From Paraliobacillus quinghaiensis (GTDB lineage Bacteria > Bacillota > Bacilli > Bacillales > Amphibacillaceae), in contig NZ_QJSH01000002.1 in the NCBI RefSeq assembly GCF_003426025.1, positions 186,001 to 250,000 of the forward strand: a stretch of 64,000 nucleotides of DNA, in the 5' to 3' direction. The position numbers and the translations under genes are program-made. Positions 29,032-36,939 of this stretch are shown piece after piece (positions within the stretch are counted from its first letter, which is position 1; every line of letters begins with the position of its first letter). The notes beneath the pieces are model-generated. The model made no database searches. It saw only the letters and a program-made list of their open reading frames with translations, and had not been told where the DNA came from.

Positions 29032-29265
29032 GTGAGTAAAGGTACGATCATTCGAACGGCTACTTTGCTTATTGCATTAGTTAATCAAGTGCTCGTGCTA
29101 TATGGTAAATCGCCTTTACCAATCTCTGACGAGGTCATGGAGCAGTTTATTTCAACAGGATTTACGATTATTTCATCAATGGTTGCATGGTTTGGTAATA
29201 ATTATGTAACAAAAAAGGGAAAGGAGCAACGAGACGTTTTAAAGCAACATGGACTATCGAAATAA
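29032..29265 (+). CDS. SPP1-type phage holin
   Basis: A 77-residue protein beginning GTG after GGGGGTG. It has two membrane segments, one at IIRTATLLIALVNQVLVLYG and one at FTIISSMVAWFGNNYV, and a basic C-terminal tail. This matches the SPP1 holin family (MSKGTIIRTATLL start). Holins make pores that release an endolysin; the next gene encodes an amidase. No other phage genes surround the pair. Confidence 0.85.
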   Translation: MSKGTIIRTATLLIALVNQVLVLYGKSPLPISDEVMEQFISTGFTIISSMVAWFGNNYVTKKGKEQRDVLKQHGLSK

Positions 29266-29282
29266 GAAAAGAAGGTGAGTGT

Positions 29283-30098
29283 TTGAAGCCAGTTTTAATC
29301 ATTGATCCAGGTCATGGCGGAGTTGATCCAGGTGGTGGCTCAAATAATGAGTGGGTTGAAAAGGATTTAACATTACAAATCTCATTATATCAATATAAAA
29401 GGTATCAAGAACTAGGGATACCAGTAGAGCTAACAAGACATGATGACAAATCACTCCCACCCGAAAAGCGCGTAGCTATTGTTCGGATGAGTGGGGCAGA
29501 TTATTGCCATTCCAACCACATCAATGCCGGAGGAGGAGATGGTGCAGAATTTATTCATTCCATTTATAGTGATGGAAAAATGGCTAAACGATTAGCAACT
29601 AGTATATTAGACACTGGTCAAAATGTGAGGCGCATTTTCAGCAAAGTCTTACCATATAATAAAAATAAGGATTATTATTTTATGAATCGCGAAACAGGTA
29701 AAGTAGAAACAATTATAATTGAATATGGTTTTGCTGATTCACCTAAAGATGATCGTTCTCAATTAAAGGAGAACTGGAGAGATTATGCTGAGGCTGTTGT
29801 TAAAGGCTTTTGTGCATATGCCGGATATGACTATCATAAACCTATTTCTCGGGCAGAAAATGGACATGTTGACTGGTATGTTGGTAAACGAGTCGAGAGT
29901 AAAGTGAACAATCTTCGTTTTTATGAAGAACCTTCATGGGAAGATGATGCTTTAGTTAATACCATCAAAAAGGGGATAGGTTTCCCTAAAATTGTTGAAA
30001 AAGTAACTGTTGGGAATGGAGAGCAGTATAAAGTTGAAAATTCTAAAGGTGAAACGTATTATATCACTGCACATGAAAAATACGTCCAAGTCGTGTAA
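29283..30098 (+). CDS. N-acetylmuramoyl-L-alanine amidase (endolysin-like)
   Basis: A 271-residue Amidase_3 enzyme starting with TTG behind AAGGTGAGTG. Zinc ligands are His in DPGHGG (near residue 10), Glu in NNEWVEKDL and His in CHSNHINA; the catalytic Glu is in IIIEYGFADSP. No signal peptide is present, as expected for a holin-dependent lysin. After residue 185 comes a C-terminal domain of about 80 residues, probably for wall binding (SH3-like by appearance). It follows the holin gene by 17 bases. Confidence 0.88.
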   Translation: MKPVLIIDPGHGGVDPGGGSNNEWVEKDLTLQISLYQYKRYQELGIPVELTRHDDKSLPPEKRVAIVRMSGADYCHSNHINAGGGDGAEFIHSIYSDGKMAKRLATSILDTGQNVRRIFSKVLPYNKNKDYYFMNRETGKVETIIIEYGFADSPKDDRSQLKENWRDYAEAVVKGFCAYAGYDYHKPISRAENGHVDWYVGKRVESKVNNLRFYEEPSWEDDALVNTIKKGIGFPKIVEKVTVGNGEQYKVENSKGETYYITAHEKYVQVV

Positions 30099-30124
30099 AG
30101 GGTGCTTCGGCATCCTTTTTTTCA
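30098..30124 (+). terminator. Intrinsic terminator after the amidase
   Basis: AAGGGTGC-TTCG-GCATCCTTTTTTT: an 8-bp stem (with one G-T pair) closed by a TTCG tetraloop. Confidence 0.85.
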
Positions 30125-30183
30125 TTTTTCTGAGAAAAGTAGTAAAATAAAAATAATATATGAAATAGAAATGGGGAATTGAC

Positions 30184-31971
30184 ATGGTAATGAAGCAAGT
30201 TTGGAATTTAGACAGTATTTTTGCTGGAGGGAGTAATTCACCCGAGTTCACAGCTTATATGGAAAAGCTAAAACAAAATTTAGAATCACTAGAAAAACAA
30301 GTGAATCAATTTCAGGGATCAACACTAGATGAACTAAAGGAACCGTTCGACTCAATGATTGATTTAGTGCGAAAATGCACGGTTCAATTAGGAGAAATTT
30401 CTTCTTTTATCGGATGCCTGACAGCAGAAGATGTGCATGATAAACAAGCTAAACTGCTTGTTGGGAAAAGGAACGCGTATCAAGCTATGTTTGATAAAAC
30501 ATTAACAACATTCGATAATAACTTAACTGAAATTCCAGCAAATACTTGGACACTATTATGTGAGCAACCGTCCGTTAAGCCAATTGCTTTTGTGCTAAAA
30601 GAGCGTCGCAAACTAACAAAAGAAAAACTTCCTGCTGCACAAGAGGCTTTGCTAGCTGATTTAGCTGTGGATGGGTATCAAGCATGGGAAGAAATGTATG
30701 ATGCAATTGTTGCAAAGATCATGATTTATTGGGAAGAAGCTAATGAGACGAAGCAATTGTCAGTTGGACAGTTGGAAAATAAACTAAGTGATAGCGACCG
30801 ATCCATCCGTAAAATTGCGTTTGAAAAGTTAGCAGCAGCCTGGACAGAACAAACAGATCTTTTTACGGAGACCTTAAACCATTTAGCAGGATTTAGGTTG
30901 CAAACATACGCACATCGAGGCTGGGATGATGTCTTAAAAGAGCCTTTAATGTATAACCGAATGAAGAAGGAAACGATTAATGCAATGTGGCAAGCTATTA
31001 GTGAGAACAAATCTGTATTCTATACATACCTTAAACGAAAAGCAGAACTTTTAGGTGTGGATAAATTAAGCTGGTATGACCTAGAAGCCCCAATTACAAC
31101 AGATACAAAGAAAGTTTCTTTTGATGATGCAGCAAGAACCATTGTAGAACAATTTGCATCGTTTAGTCCTAAAATGGCAAACTTTGCCCAACGTGCTTTT
31201 GATCAAGAATGGATTGAAGCAGAGGACCGTGCAGGAAAAAGACCTGGTGGATTTTGTACAAGTTTTCCTGATAGTAAACAAACTCGTATTTTTATGACCT
31301 ATGGAGGAAGCGCTTCAAGTGTGGCTACGCTTGCTCATGAATTAGGTCACGCGTATCATCAGCACGTAATGGATGATTTAGATACGCTTAATCAGAATTA
31401 TGCAATGAATGTTGCAGAGACAGCTTCTACGCTTGCTGAGATGATTGTAGCTGATGCAGCTGTAAAAAATGCCAAAACAAAAGAAGAGAAAATTACATTA
31501 CTGGAAGATAAAATACAACGTAGTGTCGCCTTCTTTATGAATATTCATGCGCGTTTCTTATTTGAAACAAAATTCTATCAAGAAAGAAAACAAGGTACTG
31601 TACCCACTGAACGTTTAAATGAATTGATGAAAGAAGCGCAACAAGAAGCCTACGGCAAACAATTAGCGGAATATAATCCTACATTTTGGGCGTCGAAATT
31701 GCATTTTCATATAACCGATGTACCGTTTTATAATTTCCCTTATACATTCGGCTATTTGTTCAGTCTTGGCATTTACGCACGAGCGCTAGATAATCCTGCA
31801 TCATTTGAGTCGTTTTATAATGCATTATTAAAAGATACAGGTAGGATGAATGTAGAAGAATTAGCCAAAAAACATTTACAAGTTAACTTGCAAGAAACAG
31901 CATTTTGGGAAGAAGGAATAAAGCTTTGTAAACAAGATGTAGAGGAATTTTTGCAACTTACCGAAAAATAG
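30184..31971 (+). CDS. M3 family oligoendopeptidase (PepF-like)
   Basis: A 595-residue cytoplasmic zinc peptidase. The active-site motif HELGHAYH lies near residue 392, with the third ligand Glu in AETASTLAEM. A tyrosine- and histidine-containing segment near residue 510 (HFHITDVPFYNFPYTFGYLFS) completes the site, as in PepF and related M3B enzymes. It cleaves short peptides. The length is usual for the family. The start has GGGGAATTG in front, and an ATG two codons later is also possible. Confidence 0.9.
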   Translation: MVMKQVWNLDSIFAGGSNSPEFTAYMEKLKQNLESLEKQVNQFQGSTLDELKEPFDSMIDLVRKCTVQLGEISSFIGCLTAEDVHDKQAKLLVGKRNAYQAMFDKTLTTFDNNLTEIPANTWTLLCEQPSVKPIAFVLKERRKLTKEKLPAAQEALLADLAVDGYQAWEEMYDAIVAKIMIYWEEANETKQLSVGQLENKLSDSDRSIRKIAFEKLAAAWTEQTDLFTETLNHLAGFRLQTYAHRGWDDVLKEPLMYNRMKKETINAMWQAISENKSVFYTYLKRKAELLGVDKLSWYDLEAPITTDTKKVSFDDAARTIVEQFASFSPKMANFAQRAFDQEWIEAEDRAGKRPGGFCTSFPDSKQTRIFMTYGGSASSVATLAHELGHAYHQHVMDDLDTLNQNYAMNVAETASTLAEMIVADAAVKNAKTKEEKITLLEDKIQRSVAFFMNIHARFLFETKFYQERKQGTVPTERLNELMKEAQQEAYGKQLAEYNPTFWASKLHFHITDVPFYNFPYTFGYLFSLGIYARALDNPASFESFYNALLKDTGRMNVEELAKKHLQVNLQETAFWEEGIKLCKQDVEEFLQLTEK

Positions 31972-31983
31972 GACTTACTTCGT

Positions 31984-32262
31984 TCAAAGCTTGCGAAACG
32001 CTACAATGAAAGATTCTGGGTTTATTTTTGTTTGAAATGTTAGTACACCCTTATTTGTGTGGAGGTAAAGAAAATAGAAGTCACTTGATAAAGCTCTATA
32101 TGAGATATCATGTACACTATTTATTGAAATGTGATTTTCAGTACTTATAATATAAGTTGAATACAAGTAAAGATCGTGTACAGTTTCATGTATGACTTGT
32201 TGATTATTAATAATTTTTCGTTCGATCATCACATAAGGATGTTGCGTAATTGCTTGTGACAT
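31984..32262 (-). CDS. Hypothetical protein, 92 aa
   Basis: A soluble 92-residue protein. I choose ATG 32262 (MSQAITQHPYVMIERKIINN) because AAAAGGAG lies seven bases upstream. The sequence alternates polar and aromatic residues (VHDLYLYSTYIISTENHISI, SSDFYFLYLHTNKG), suggesting a small beta-rich fold, possibly PH-like, ending in an amphipathic helix. I recognise no family. It converges on the oligopeptidase gene with only 12 bases between. Confidence 0.6.
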   Translation of the reverse strand: MSQAITQHPYVMIERKIINNQQVIHETVHDLYLYSTYIISTENHISINSVHDISYRALSSDFYFLYLHTNKGVLTFQTKINPESFIVAFRKL

Positions 32263-32313
32263 AGAGGAACTCCTTTTCACTTGTATATATGTAGTATGTC
32301 ATTTCACAGTTAA

Positions 32314-32442
32314 TTTAGCAAAAATTCGAATCATATAGTAAAAAATTCAGTCTTAGATGTTGCTGGTATAATTGAAGCAATTGGAAAGGGAGTTACAACA
32401 TATTCAGTAGGTGATAAAGTAATTATAAATCCAGAATTCTAA
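32314..32442 (+). pseudogene. Remnant of a zinc-type alcohol dehydrogenase/quinone oxidoreductase
   Basis: A 42-codon piece without a start codon reads VLDVAGIIEAIGKGVTTYSV then GDKVIINP before a stop. This is the GroES-like domain of medium-chain dehydrogenases, where D-V-A-G-x-V-E-x-V-G and V-G-D-x-V are standard. Nothing of the catalytic or NAD-binding parts follows. A second open piece in another frame continues for about 25 codons (KFGKVGLCSTADFF) without a match I recognise. It is a decayed gene fragment. Confidence 0.65.
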
Positions 32443-32513
32443 TAATTTGGAAAAAGCGAAGAAATTTGGGAAGGTTGGACTTTGTAGTACAGCTGATTTT
32501 TTCATTATTAACG

Positions 32514-32543
32514 AAAAGCACAAGTATTAGCTTGTGCTTTTTA
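32514..32543. terminator. Intrinsic terminator downstream of spoVAE-type gene
   Basis: AAAAAGCACAAG with CTTGTGCTTTT (minus-strand reading) around CTAATA. It lies right behind the minus-strand stop codon. Confidence 0.8.
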
Positions 32544-32891
32544 TCCTTTGGGTTTGAAGAGAAGTGCACCAACCATTGCAAAGACAATTGCAGCGGAGAT
32601 ACCTGAACTTGTAACTTCAAACATACCGGTAACTACACCGATTAAACCGTGTTTTTCGGCTTCTTCCATAGCCCCATGTACCAATGAGTTACCAAAGCTT
32701 GTAATGGGGATAGTAGCTCCTGCACCTGCAAAGTCAATTAAAGGTTCATATAAACCAAAGCCATCTAAAACTGCTCCTGTAACAACTAAAATACTTAATG
32801 TATGTCCAGGGGTGAGTTTAAACACATCAAACATGATTTGCCCAATTACACAAATACTTCCTCCAACTAAGAATGCCCACAAAAAAACCAT
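32541..32891 (-). CDS. spoVAE: Stage V sporulation protein AE (SpoVAEb type)
   Basis: A 116-residue membrane protein almost identical in layout to B. subtilis SpoVAEb. It has an N-terminal helix (VFLWAFLVGGSICVIGQIMF), LTPGHTLSILVVTGAVLDGF, the signature GAGATIPITSFGNSLVHGAM and a last helix ending LLFKPKG. SpoVA proteins move dipicolinic acid into the developing spore. Here it stands alone rather than inside a spoVA operon. I choose ATG 32891 because GGAGG lies nine bases upstream. Confidence 0.92.
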   Translation of the reverse strand: MVFLWAFLVGGSICVIGQIMFDVFKLTPGHTLSILVVTGAVLDGFGLYEPLIDFAGAGATIPITSFGNSLVHGAMEEAEKHGLIGVVTGMFEVTSSGISAAIVFAMVGALLFKPKG

Positions 32892-32979
32892 TGTTTTGTA
32901 CCTCCATTTCAATCACAAGCATGAATCAGCCAGTAAGTTCAGCCAGTAAGTAATCTATCTTCTTATTATTTCTTTATTG

Positions 32980-33450
32980 TTAAGCATTATCCGTTAATAA
33001 TTTTTTGATTTTTTTAAATCGCTTTTCTAACTTTTGGTTGGTAATATCGTTTTTTGCTTCTTCTTGAAGCTGGTTTATTTCAATAAAGATCTTTTGATCA
33101 GATGAGACGAAGAACTTTAAATCAGGATTATAATTCTCTAATCTTTTCTTCACTTTTTTCTCAATTTTTTGTTCATTGATTTGCTGAAAGGTTGTTGCTT
33201 TTATCGCAACAATTACTTCTTGTTTATGCTTCATACTTATAACGTCTGCTACAGAGTCAAAATCCTCTATTACTTGTCCGTTAATTTCATTGCTTATTAA
33301 ATGATTGTCTCTTATTGGTTGTTTCACTTGTTGTAAATTATCATCTAATGGATTCGAAACTAAAGGTGGTTTCGCTTCCTGTTGACAACCGGTTAGAATA
33401 AGAATAATTAATAAAACACCCATTATTTGACGTGCGTGATGCTTTGACAT
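32980..33450 (-). CDS. YhcN/YlaJ-family sporulation lipoprotein
   Basis: A 156-residue protein with a lipoprotein signal (GVLLIILILTGC, lipobox Cys near residue 22). The mature part carries a YhcN/YlaJ-like domain: VADVISMKHKQEVIVAIKAT, followed by KKVKKRLENYNPDLKFFVSS. Family members are made in sporulating cells and locate to the spore; here the spoVAE-type neighbour on the same strand agrees. The start at 33450 has GTAGGTGATAAC before it; an ATG ten codons upstream is less likely. Confidence 0.8.
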   Translation of the reverse strand: MSKHHARQIMGVLLIILILTGCQQEAKPPLVSNPLDDNLQQVKQPIRDNHLISNEINGQVIEDFDSVADVISMKHKQEVIVAIKATTFQQINEQKIEKKVKKRLENYNPDLKFFVSSDQKIFIEINQLQEEAKNDITNQKLEKRFKKIKKLLTDNA

Positions 33451-33618
33451 GTTATCACCTACATTTCTTTTATGTTTCATTTTTAACTATCAACCTATAG
33501 TTTAAATAAAATCATTTTAAATATACGGTAAAAAAGATTTATATTTCACGTTTTTTGAAACTTTTTGTCACTTACTTACGTCATATAAAGAAGAGAGTTT
33601 TCATGAGGAGGAAAATTG

Positions 33619-34068
33619 GTGATAAAACGTTTTCTTGTTATGTCATTAGTTGTAGCGGGTCTTAGTGTGGCTATTTTTTATTGGGCTGGTGGATTAACAA
33701 CAACCACATTAGCAGAGACATTATCGATTAAAGAAAATAAAGAGGCTTTTATTTTACATATGAGAATTGAAAATAGTGAGCAAGGTTTTCGTGTGTTACA
33801 TTCATTGGAATATACAGGAGATGAACAAGTTACAATTGAACACCGAACACCACTAACATCTATTTCGATTGATGCAAGACAAAGTGATTTTACTGGTAGT
33901 ACAACGAGTAAAACACTGCATCCTGGAGATTTCTACCGACCCGATAACACACCTGCTAGCTATGATTCATTAGAGGCAGGGCACCACGATGTATATATCC
34001 ATTGCCAATTCTTTATAGAAGGCGAACCAGTAGATATTGAAATAGAGAAAGAAATTGTTTTTAATTAA
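33619..34068 (+). CDS. Hypothetical membrane-anchored or secreted protein
   Basis: A 149-residue protein starting GTG (or TTG 33616) behind GAGGAGG. An N-terminal hydrophobic stretch (FLVMSLVVAGLSVAIFYWAG) acts as signal or anchor. The outside part looks beta-rich, Ig-like, with FILHMRIENSEQGFRVLHSL and a GHHDVYIHCQFFIEG strand pair. I recognise no family. It stands alone and the downstream intergenic region holds a repeat element. Confidence 0.6.
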   Translation: MIKRFLVMSLVVAGLSVAIFYWAGGLTTTTLAETLSIKENKEAFILHMRIENSEQGFRVLHSLEYTGDEQVTIEHRTPLTSISIDARQSDFTGSTTSKTLHPGDFYRPDNTPASYDSLEAGHHDVYIHCQFFIEGEPVDIEIEKEIVFN

Positions 34069-34113
34069 ACGCTTTTTTCTAAAGGATCGTTGTTTACGAC
34101 ACAGTTAAAATAG

Positions 34114-34212
34114 AATGCGCATTAACTCTTTGTTTCTCTGACCCGCTCCCAAGTGAAATGGACTCGCTTTCCGTGGGCAGGGCTTTATGATGGGGCGAGT
34201 AAGAGCCTAATT
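34114..34212. repeat. Dispersed palindromic repeat, copy A
   Basis: About 100 bases of GC-richer sequence between genes. It starts ATGCGCATTAACTC and contains CCGCTCCCAAGTGAAATGGA and CTCGCTTTCCGTGGGCAGGG. Near-identical blocks (CCGCTC, GAAATGGACTC, CTTTCCGTGGGC) occur in the copies at about 51935-54043 and 59324-59483. This looks like the REP-like family seen between genes in many Bacillaceae. Confidence 0.65.
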
Positions 34213-34228
34213 AAAAAAGCATAAAAAC

Positions 34229-34261
34229 TAACCCCATTCATGTTATTGAATGGGGTTTTTG
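34229..34261. terminator. Bidirectional terminator
   Basis: AACCCCATTCA pairs with TGAATGGGGTT around TGTTAT, with T on both sides. It ends the minus-strand five-gene operon. Confidence 0.85.
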
Positions 34262-35008
34262 TCATCTTTTATTAAATAATTTTTCTTTAACGTATGTTGA
34301 GATACGTGCGCGTTTGGGATTTGCTATTGACTGCTTCACTTGGCTTGTCCATTTGTCGATACGTTGATTCTCTTTTCGTGTCTGATAATAATCCGAAATG
34401 GATGCATCAAATTTTTGTAATTGTGTTTTGTGCTCATCATCAGAGATATATTCATTCTCAAAGTAAATAGATGTTTTAGGTAATCTAGGTTTTTGATCAG
34501 GCGAATCGGCAGGGTAACCAATTGCCATTCCAAACAAGGGAATAACATGGCTTGGTAATTGAAATAAGTCATTCACTTTATCAATATCATTTCGAATACT
34601 TCCAATGTAACAGATACCCAGTCCCATTGATTCAGCTGCGATTGCTGCATTTTGAGCAGCTAATGTAGCATCAATAGTTGCAACTAAAAAATGTTCTGTA
34701 TTTTCTAGATTTGTAAGCATATCCTGGTATTCCTCTTGTGTCGCATGTAATGTATGGCGATGAAAGTCAGCACAAAATAATAGAAAATGACCATTGTCTT
34801 TTATATAGGCTTGATTAGATATCGCAGCTAATTCCGCTTTTTTATTAGGATCTGTAACGCCAATAATGGAATAAGCCATTAAATAACTGGAAGTTGATGC
34901 GAAACGTGCAGCATCTACAATTGTTGTTATTTGTTGTTCTGATAATGCTTTATCCTGAAATTTTCGAATAGAGCGGTGATTTAATAATGTTTGGATTGTC
35001 TCATTCAT
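34262..35008 (-). CDS. NfrA/NfsA-type NAD(P)H nitroreductase
   Basis: A 248-residue FMN oxidoreductase. HRSIRKFQDK at residue 11 contacts FMN phosphate, QNAAIAAESMGLGICYIGSI is the conserved second motif, and the C-terminal arm has KTQLQKFDASISDYYQTR. These are typical of oxygen-insensitive nitroreductases such as NfrA. It could reduce nitroaromatics, quinones or free FMN. It is the last gene of a five-gene minus-strand operon, 20 bases after the lipoprotein gene. Its link to the upstream envelope genes is unexplained. Confidence 0.88.
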   Translation of the reverse strand: MNETIQTLLNHRSIRKFQDKALSEQQITTIVDAARFASTSSYLMAYSIIGVTDPNKKAELAAISNQAYIKDNGHFLLFCADFHRHTLHATQEEYQDMLTNLENTEHFLVATIDATLAAQNAAIAAESMGLGICYIGSIRNDIDKVNDLFQLPSHVIPLFGMAIGYPADSPDQKPRLPKTSIYFENEYISDDEHKTQLQKFDASISDYYQTRKENQRIDKWTSQVKQSIANPKRARISTYVKEKLFNKR

Positions 35009-35028
35009 TTGGTTAGATCATACTCCTT

Positions 35029-35763
35029 TTAGTTATCAGCAAGTGTTAGAGCTATTTCACGTGTTACCTGATCTGATTTTAACCAGTCAGTGATTATTTG
35101 GGATGTAGGTTCCTCGACAGCAGGTATCGTAGCAAGCACTGTCGAATCATCTTTCCATTCTATTTCTTGGATTGGCCATGAGAAGACACCTAGAGAAATG
35201 TTAGATTCACTTTTTAATGATATTGATTCCCATTTTTCAATATCAAATACAGCCAACTTATGTTTTTGCCATGTTTGATCGCTTGTATTACGCATAAATT
35301 GAAATAATAACTTTGTTTGATCGGGTGATGTTTTTACACTAGAAAAATTTGACATATCAGCCAATAAAAAGGAATTCCCTTGATCTGTATCTAATAAAAG
35401 ATAAGAACAGCTTAGTTCTTGACAAGCAAAAGCCAGTAAATATAGTGAATCTCTTGATGTTGTATCTACCCTGGTTAATTCCATGTTATTAATAGCATTT
35501 GTTTGACTTTTGATTTGGGAAAGGTAATTTTTTAAAATTGGGACCTGATTTAAATTAATTAATACTTGTTCAGTTGGTAAATTAAATTCAATAATTTTTT
35601 CAACAGCATCTGTTTTCTTATCTTCAGATGGTTGCTCTACAATTGCAACACTTTCATTTTGAATTTCATTTGTTTCAATTTTTTTAATTGCTGGTGTTTG
35701 TTCAGAACATCCTATAAGTAAAACGATTAATGTAATGATCCATGTTACACAATATTTACTCAA
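35029..35763 (-). CDS. Hypothetical lipoprotein of the envelope operon
   Basis: A 244-residue protein with a lipoprotein signal (VTWIITLIVLLIGC, Cys near residue 19). A low-complexity acidic linker follows to about residue 55. The rest looks beta-propeller-like or otherwise beta-rich (LYLLAFACQELSCSYLLLD, TKLLFQFMRNTSDQTWQKHK, VFSWPIQEIEWKDDSTVLAT). Two close cysteines (CQELSC) could form a disulfide. I recognise no family. It is exported and anchored outside, in an operon with a signal peptidase and an HtrA-like protease. Confidence 0.7.
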   Translation of the reverse strand: MSKYCVTWIITLIVLLIGCSEQTPAIKKIETNEIQNESVAIVEQPSEDKKTDAVEKIIEFNLPTEQVLINLNQVPILKNYLSQIKSQTNAINNMELTRVDTTSRDSLYLLAFACQELSCSYLLLDTDQGNSFLLADMSNFSSVKTSPDQTKLLFQFMRNTSDQTWQKHKLAVFDIEKWESISLKSESNISLGVFSWPIQEIEWKDDSTVLATIPAVEEPTSQIITDWLKSDQVTREIALTLADN

Positions 35764-35782
35764 TTTAAATCGCTCCTAAATT

Positions 35783-36919
35783 TTAATCCGTTACCTCTTG
35801 TTTTTCTAGGTGAATAATTTTTAGTTGATCATTTTCATAGCCAACTGTAAATGTGTATAACAATTTTTTTTCTTTGTTTTCTGAATTGACATCAACAGAA
35901 GTAACTGTAAGGTCAACAACCACCTGTTCTTTGCCTTTCAGATAGTTTGTTTTCATGTCATTCATTTCTAATGAAACATGATGGATGTAGTTTTCACGAA
36001 AGTCAGTATACGTTGTATCTGTTTGTAAACTACTTCCAAGAAGGGCATAAGCATTTATATAATCACGAATTAGAATACTTTCAAAAAAGTAATTAATAAG
36101 ATATGCTGCATCATCTTGAAATTGTTCTGGTTCAATTCTTGTATCAAAGGAACCATTTGGATATATCAACTCACTATCACTTGTCGACTGTGACCATTCT
36201 CTAACATCATCTAGGATATGTTCAATCGGTATACTAAACGCAATTCCACTATCATCAATACCAGCAGCATTGACACCAACAACTTCTCCTGTTGTTCGAT
36301 CAATAAGTGGGCCACCACTATTACCGTGTGTGATATTTGCAGAGATTTGAAAGACATTGTCATAAGAAAAATCATCGATTTGGAATGAACGATTAGTCCC
36401 AGAGATAATTCCGAGTGAAACGGAATTTTGAAAACCTAAGGGACTACCTAACGCGATTATTTCATCTCCAACACGTAATCGATTAGTTGTGGCAATATCA
36501 ATAGGTGCTTGATTGATTAACTGTGGTACTCGGATAACAGCGATATCTTTTTTATCACCTATCCCAACTATAGCAGCTTGATATGTTTCAGCGTTGGACA
36601 TGGTAACTGTAATGGCTTCTGCATCTTTGATAACATGTGCGTTAGTTATAATATCGCCGTTTGTGTTATATAAGAAACCAGAGCCAGTTTTTTCGCTTTG
36701 GTCAGTTTCAACGGTTATTTTCACCACATTTTTTTGAGTTTCATGAATAATAGTTTGTAAATCTTGTGATGTGTTTGTTTCTTTTTTTGTGTATGCAACT
36801 GCATTTTCAATTTTGAGTGGAGTAGATGACCAATGGTTTTGGATAAGAAAAAGCATGCTTATTGCCCCTGATATGAAAATAAGGCTTAATAAAATAGGTA
36901 AGTAAATTTTTTTGTTCAT
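35783..36919 (-). CDS. HtrA/DegP-like membrane-anchored serine protease without PDZ domain
   Basis: A 378-residue trypsin-fold (S1C) protease. An N-terminal anchor spans residues 6-26. The catalytic triad is His95 (TNAHVIKD), Asp125 (KKDIAVIR) and Ser201 (HGNSGGP). The protease domain ends near residue 250. Instead of the usual PDZ domain there is a region of about 110 residues (from about 265) predicted as mixed alpha/beta, with no family I can name. The active site would lie outside the membrane. It sits between the zinc-ribbon protein and lipoprotein genes with gaps of about 20 bases. Confidence 0.85.
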   Translation of the reverse strand: MNKKIYLPILLSLIFISGAISMLFLIQNHWSSTPLKIENAVAYTKKETNTSQDLQTIIHETQKNVVKITVETDQSEKTGSGFLYNTNGDIITNAHVIKDAEAITVTMSNAETYQAAIVGIGDKKDIAVIRVPQLINQAPIDIATTNRLRVGDEIIALGSPLGFQNSVSLGIISGTNRSFQIDDFSYDNVFQISANITHGNSGGPLIDRTTGEVVGVNAAGIDDSGIAFSIPIEHILDDVREWSQSTSDSELIYPNGSFDTRIEPEQFQDDAAYLINYFFESILIRDYINAYALLGSSLQTDTTYTDFRENYIHHVSLEMNDMKTNYLKGKEQVVVDLTVTSVDVNSENKEKKLLYTFTVGYENDQLKIIHLEKQEVTD

Positions 36920-36939
36920 CTTATTTCTCCTTGTTTAGC

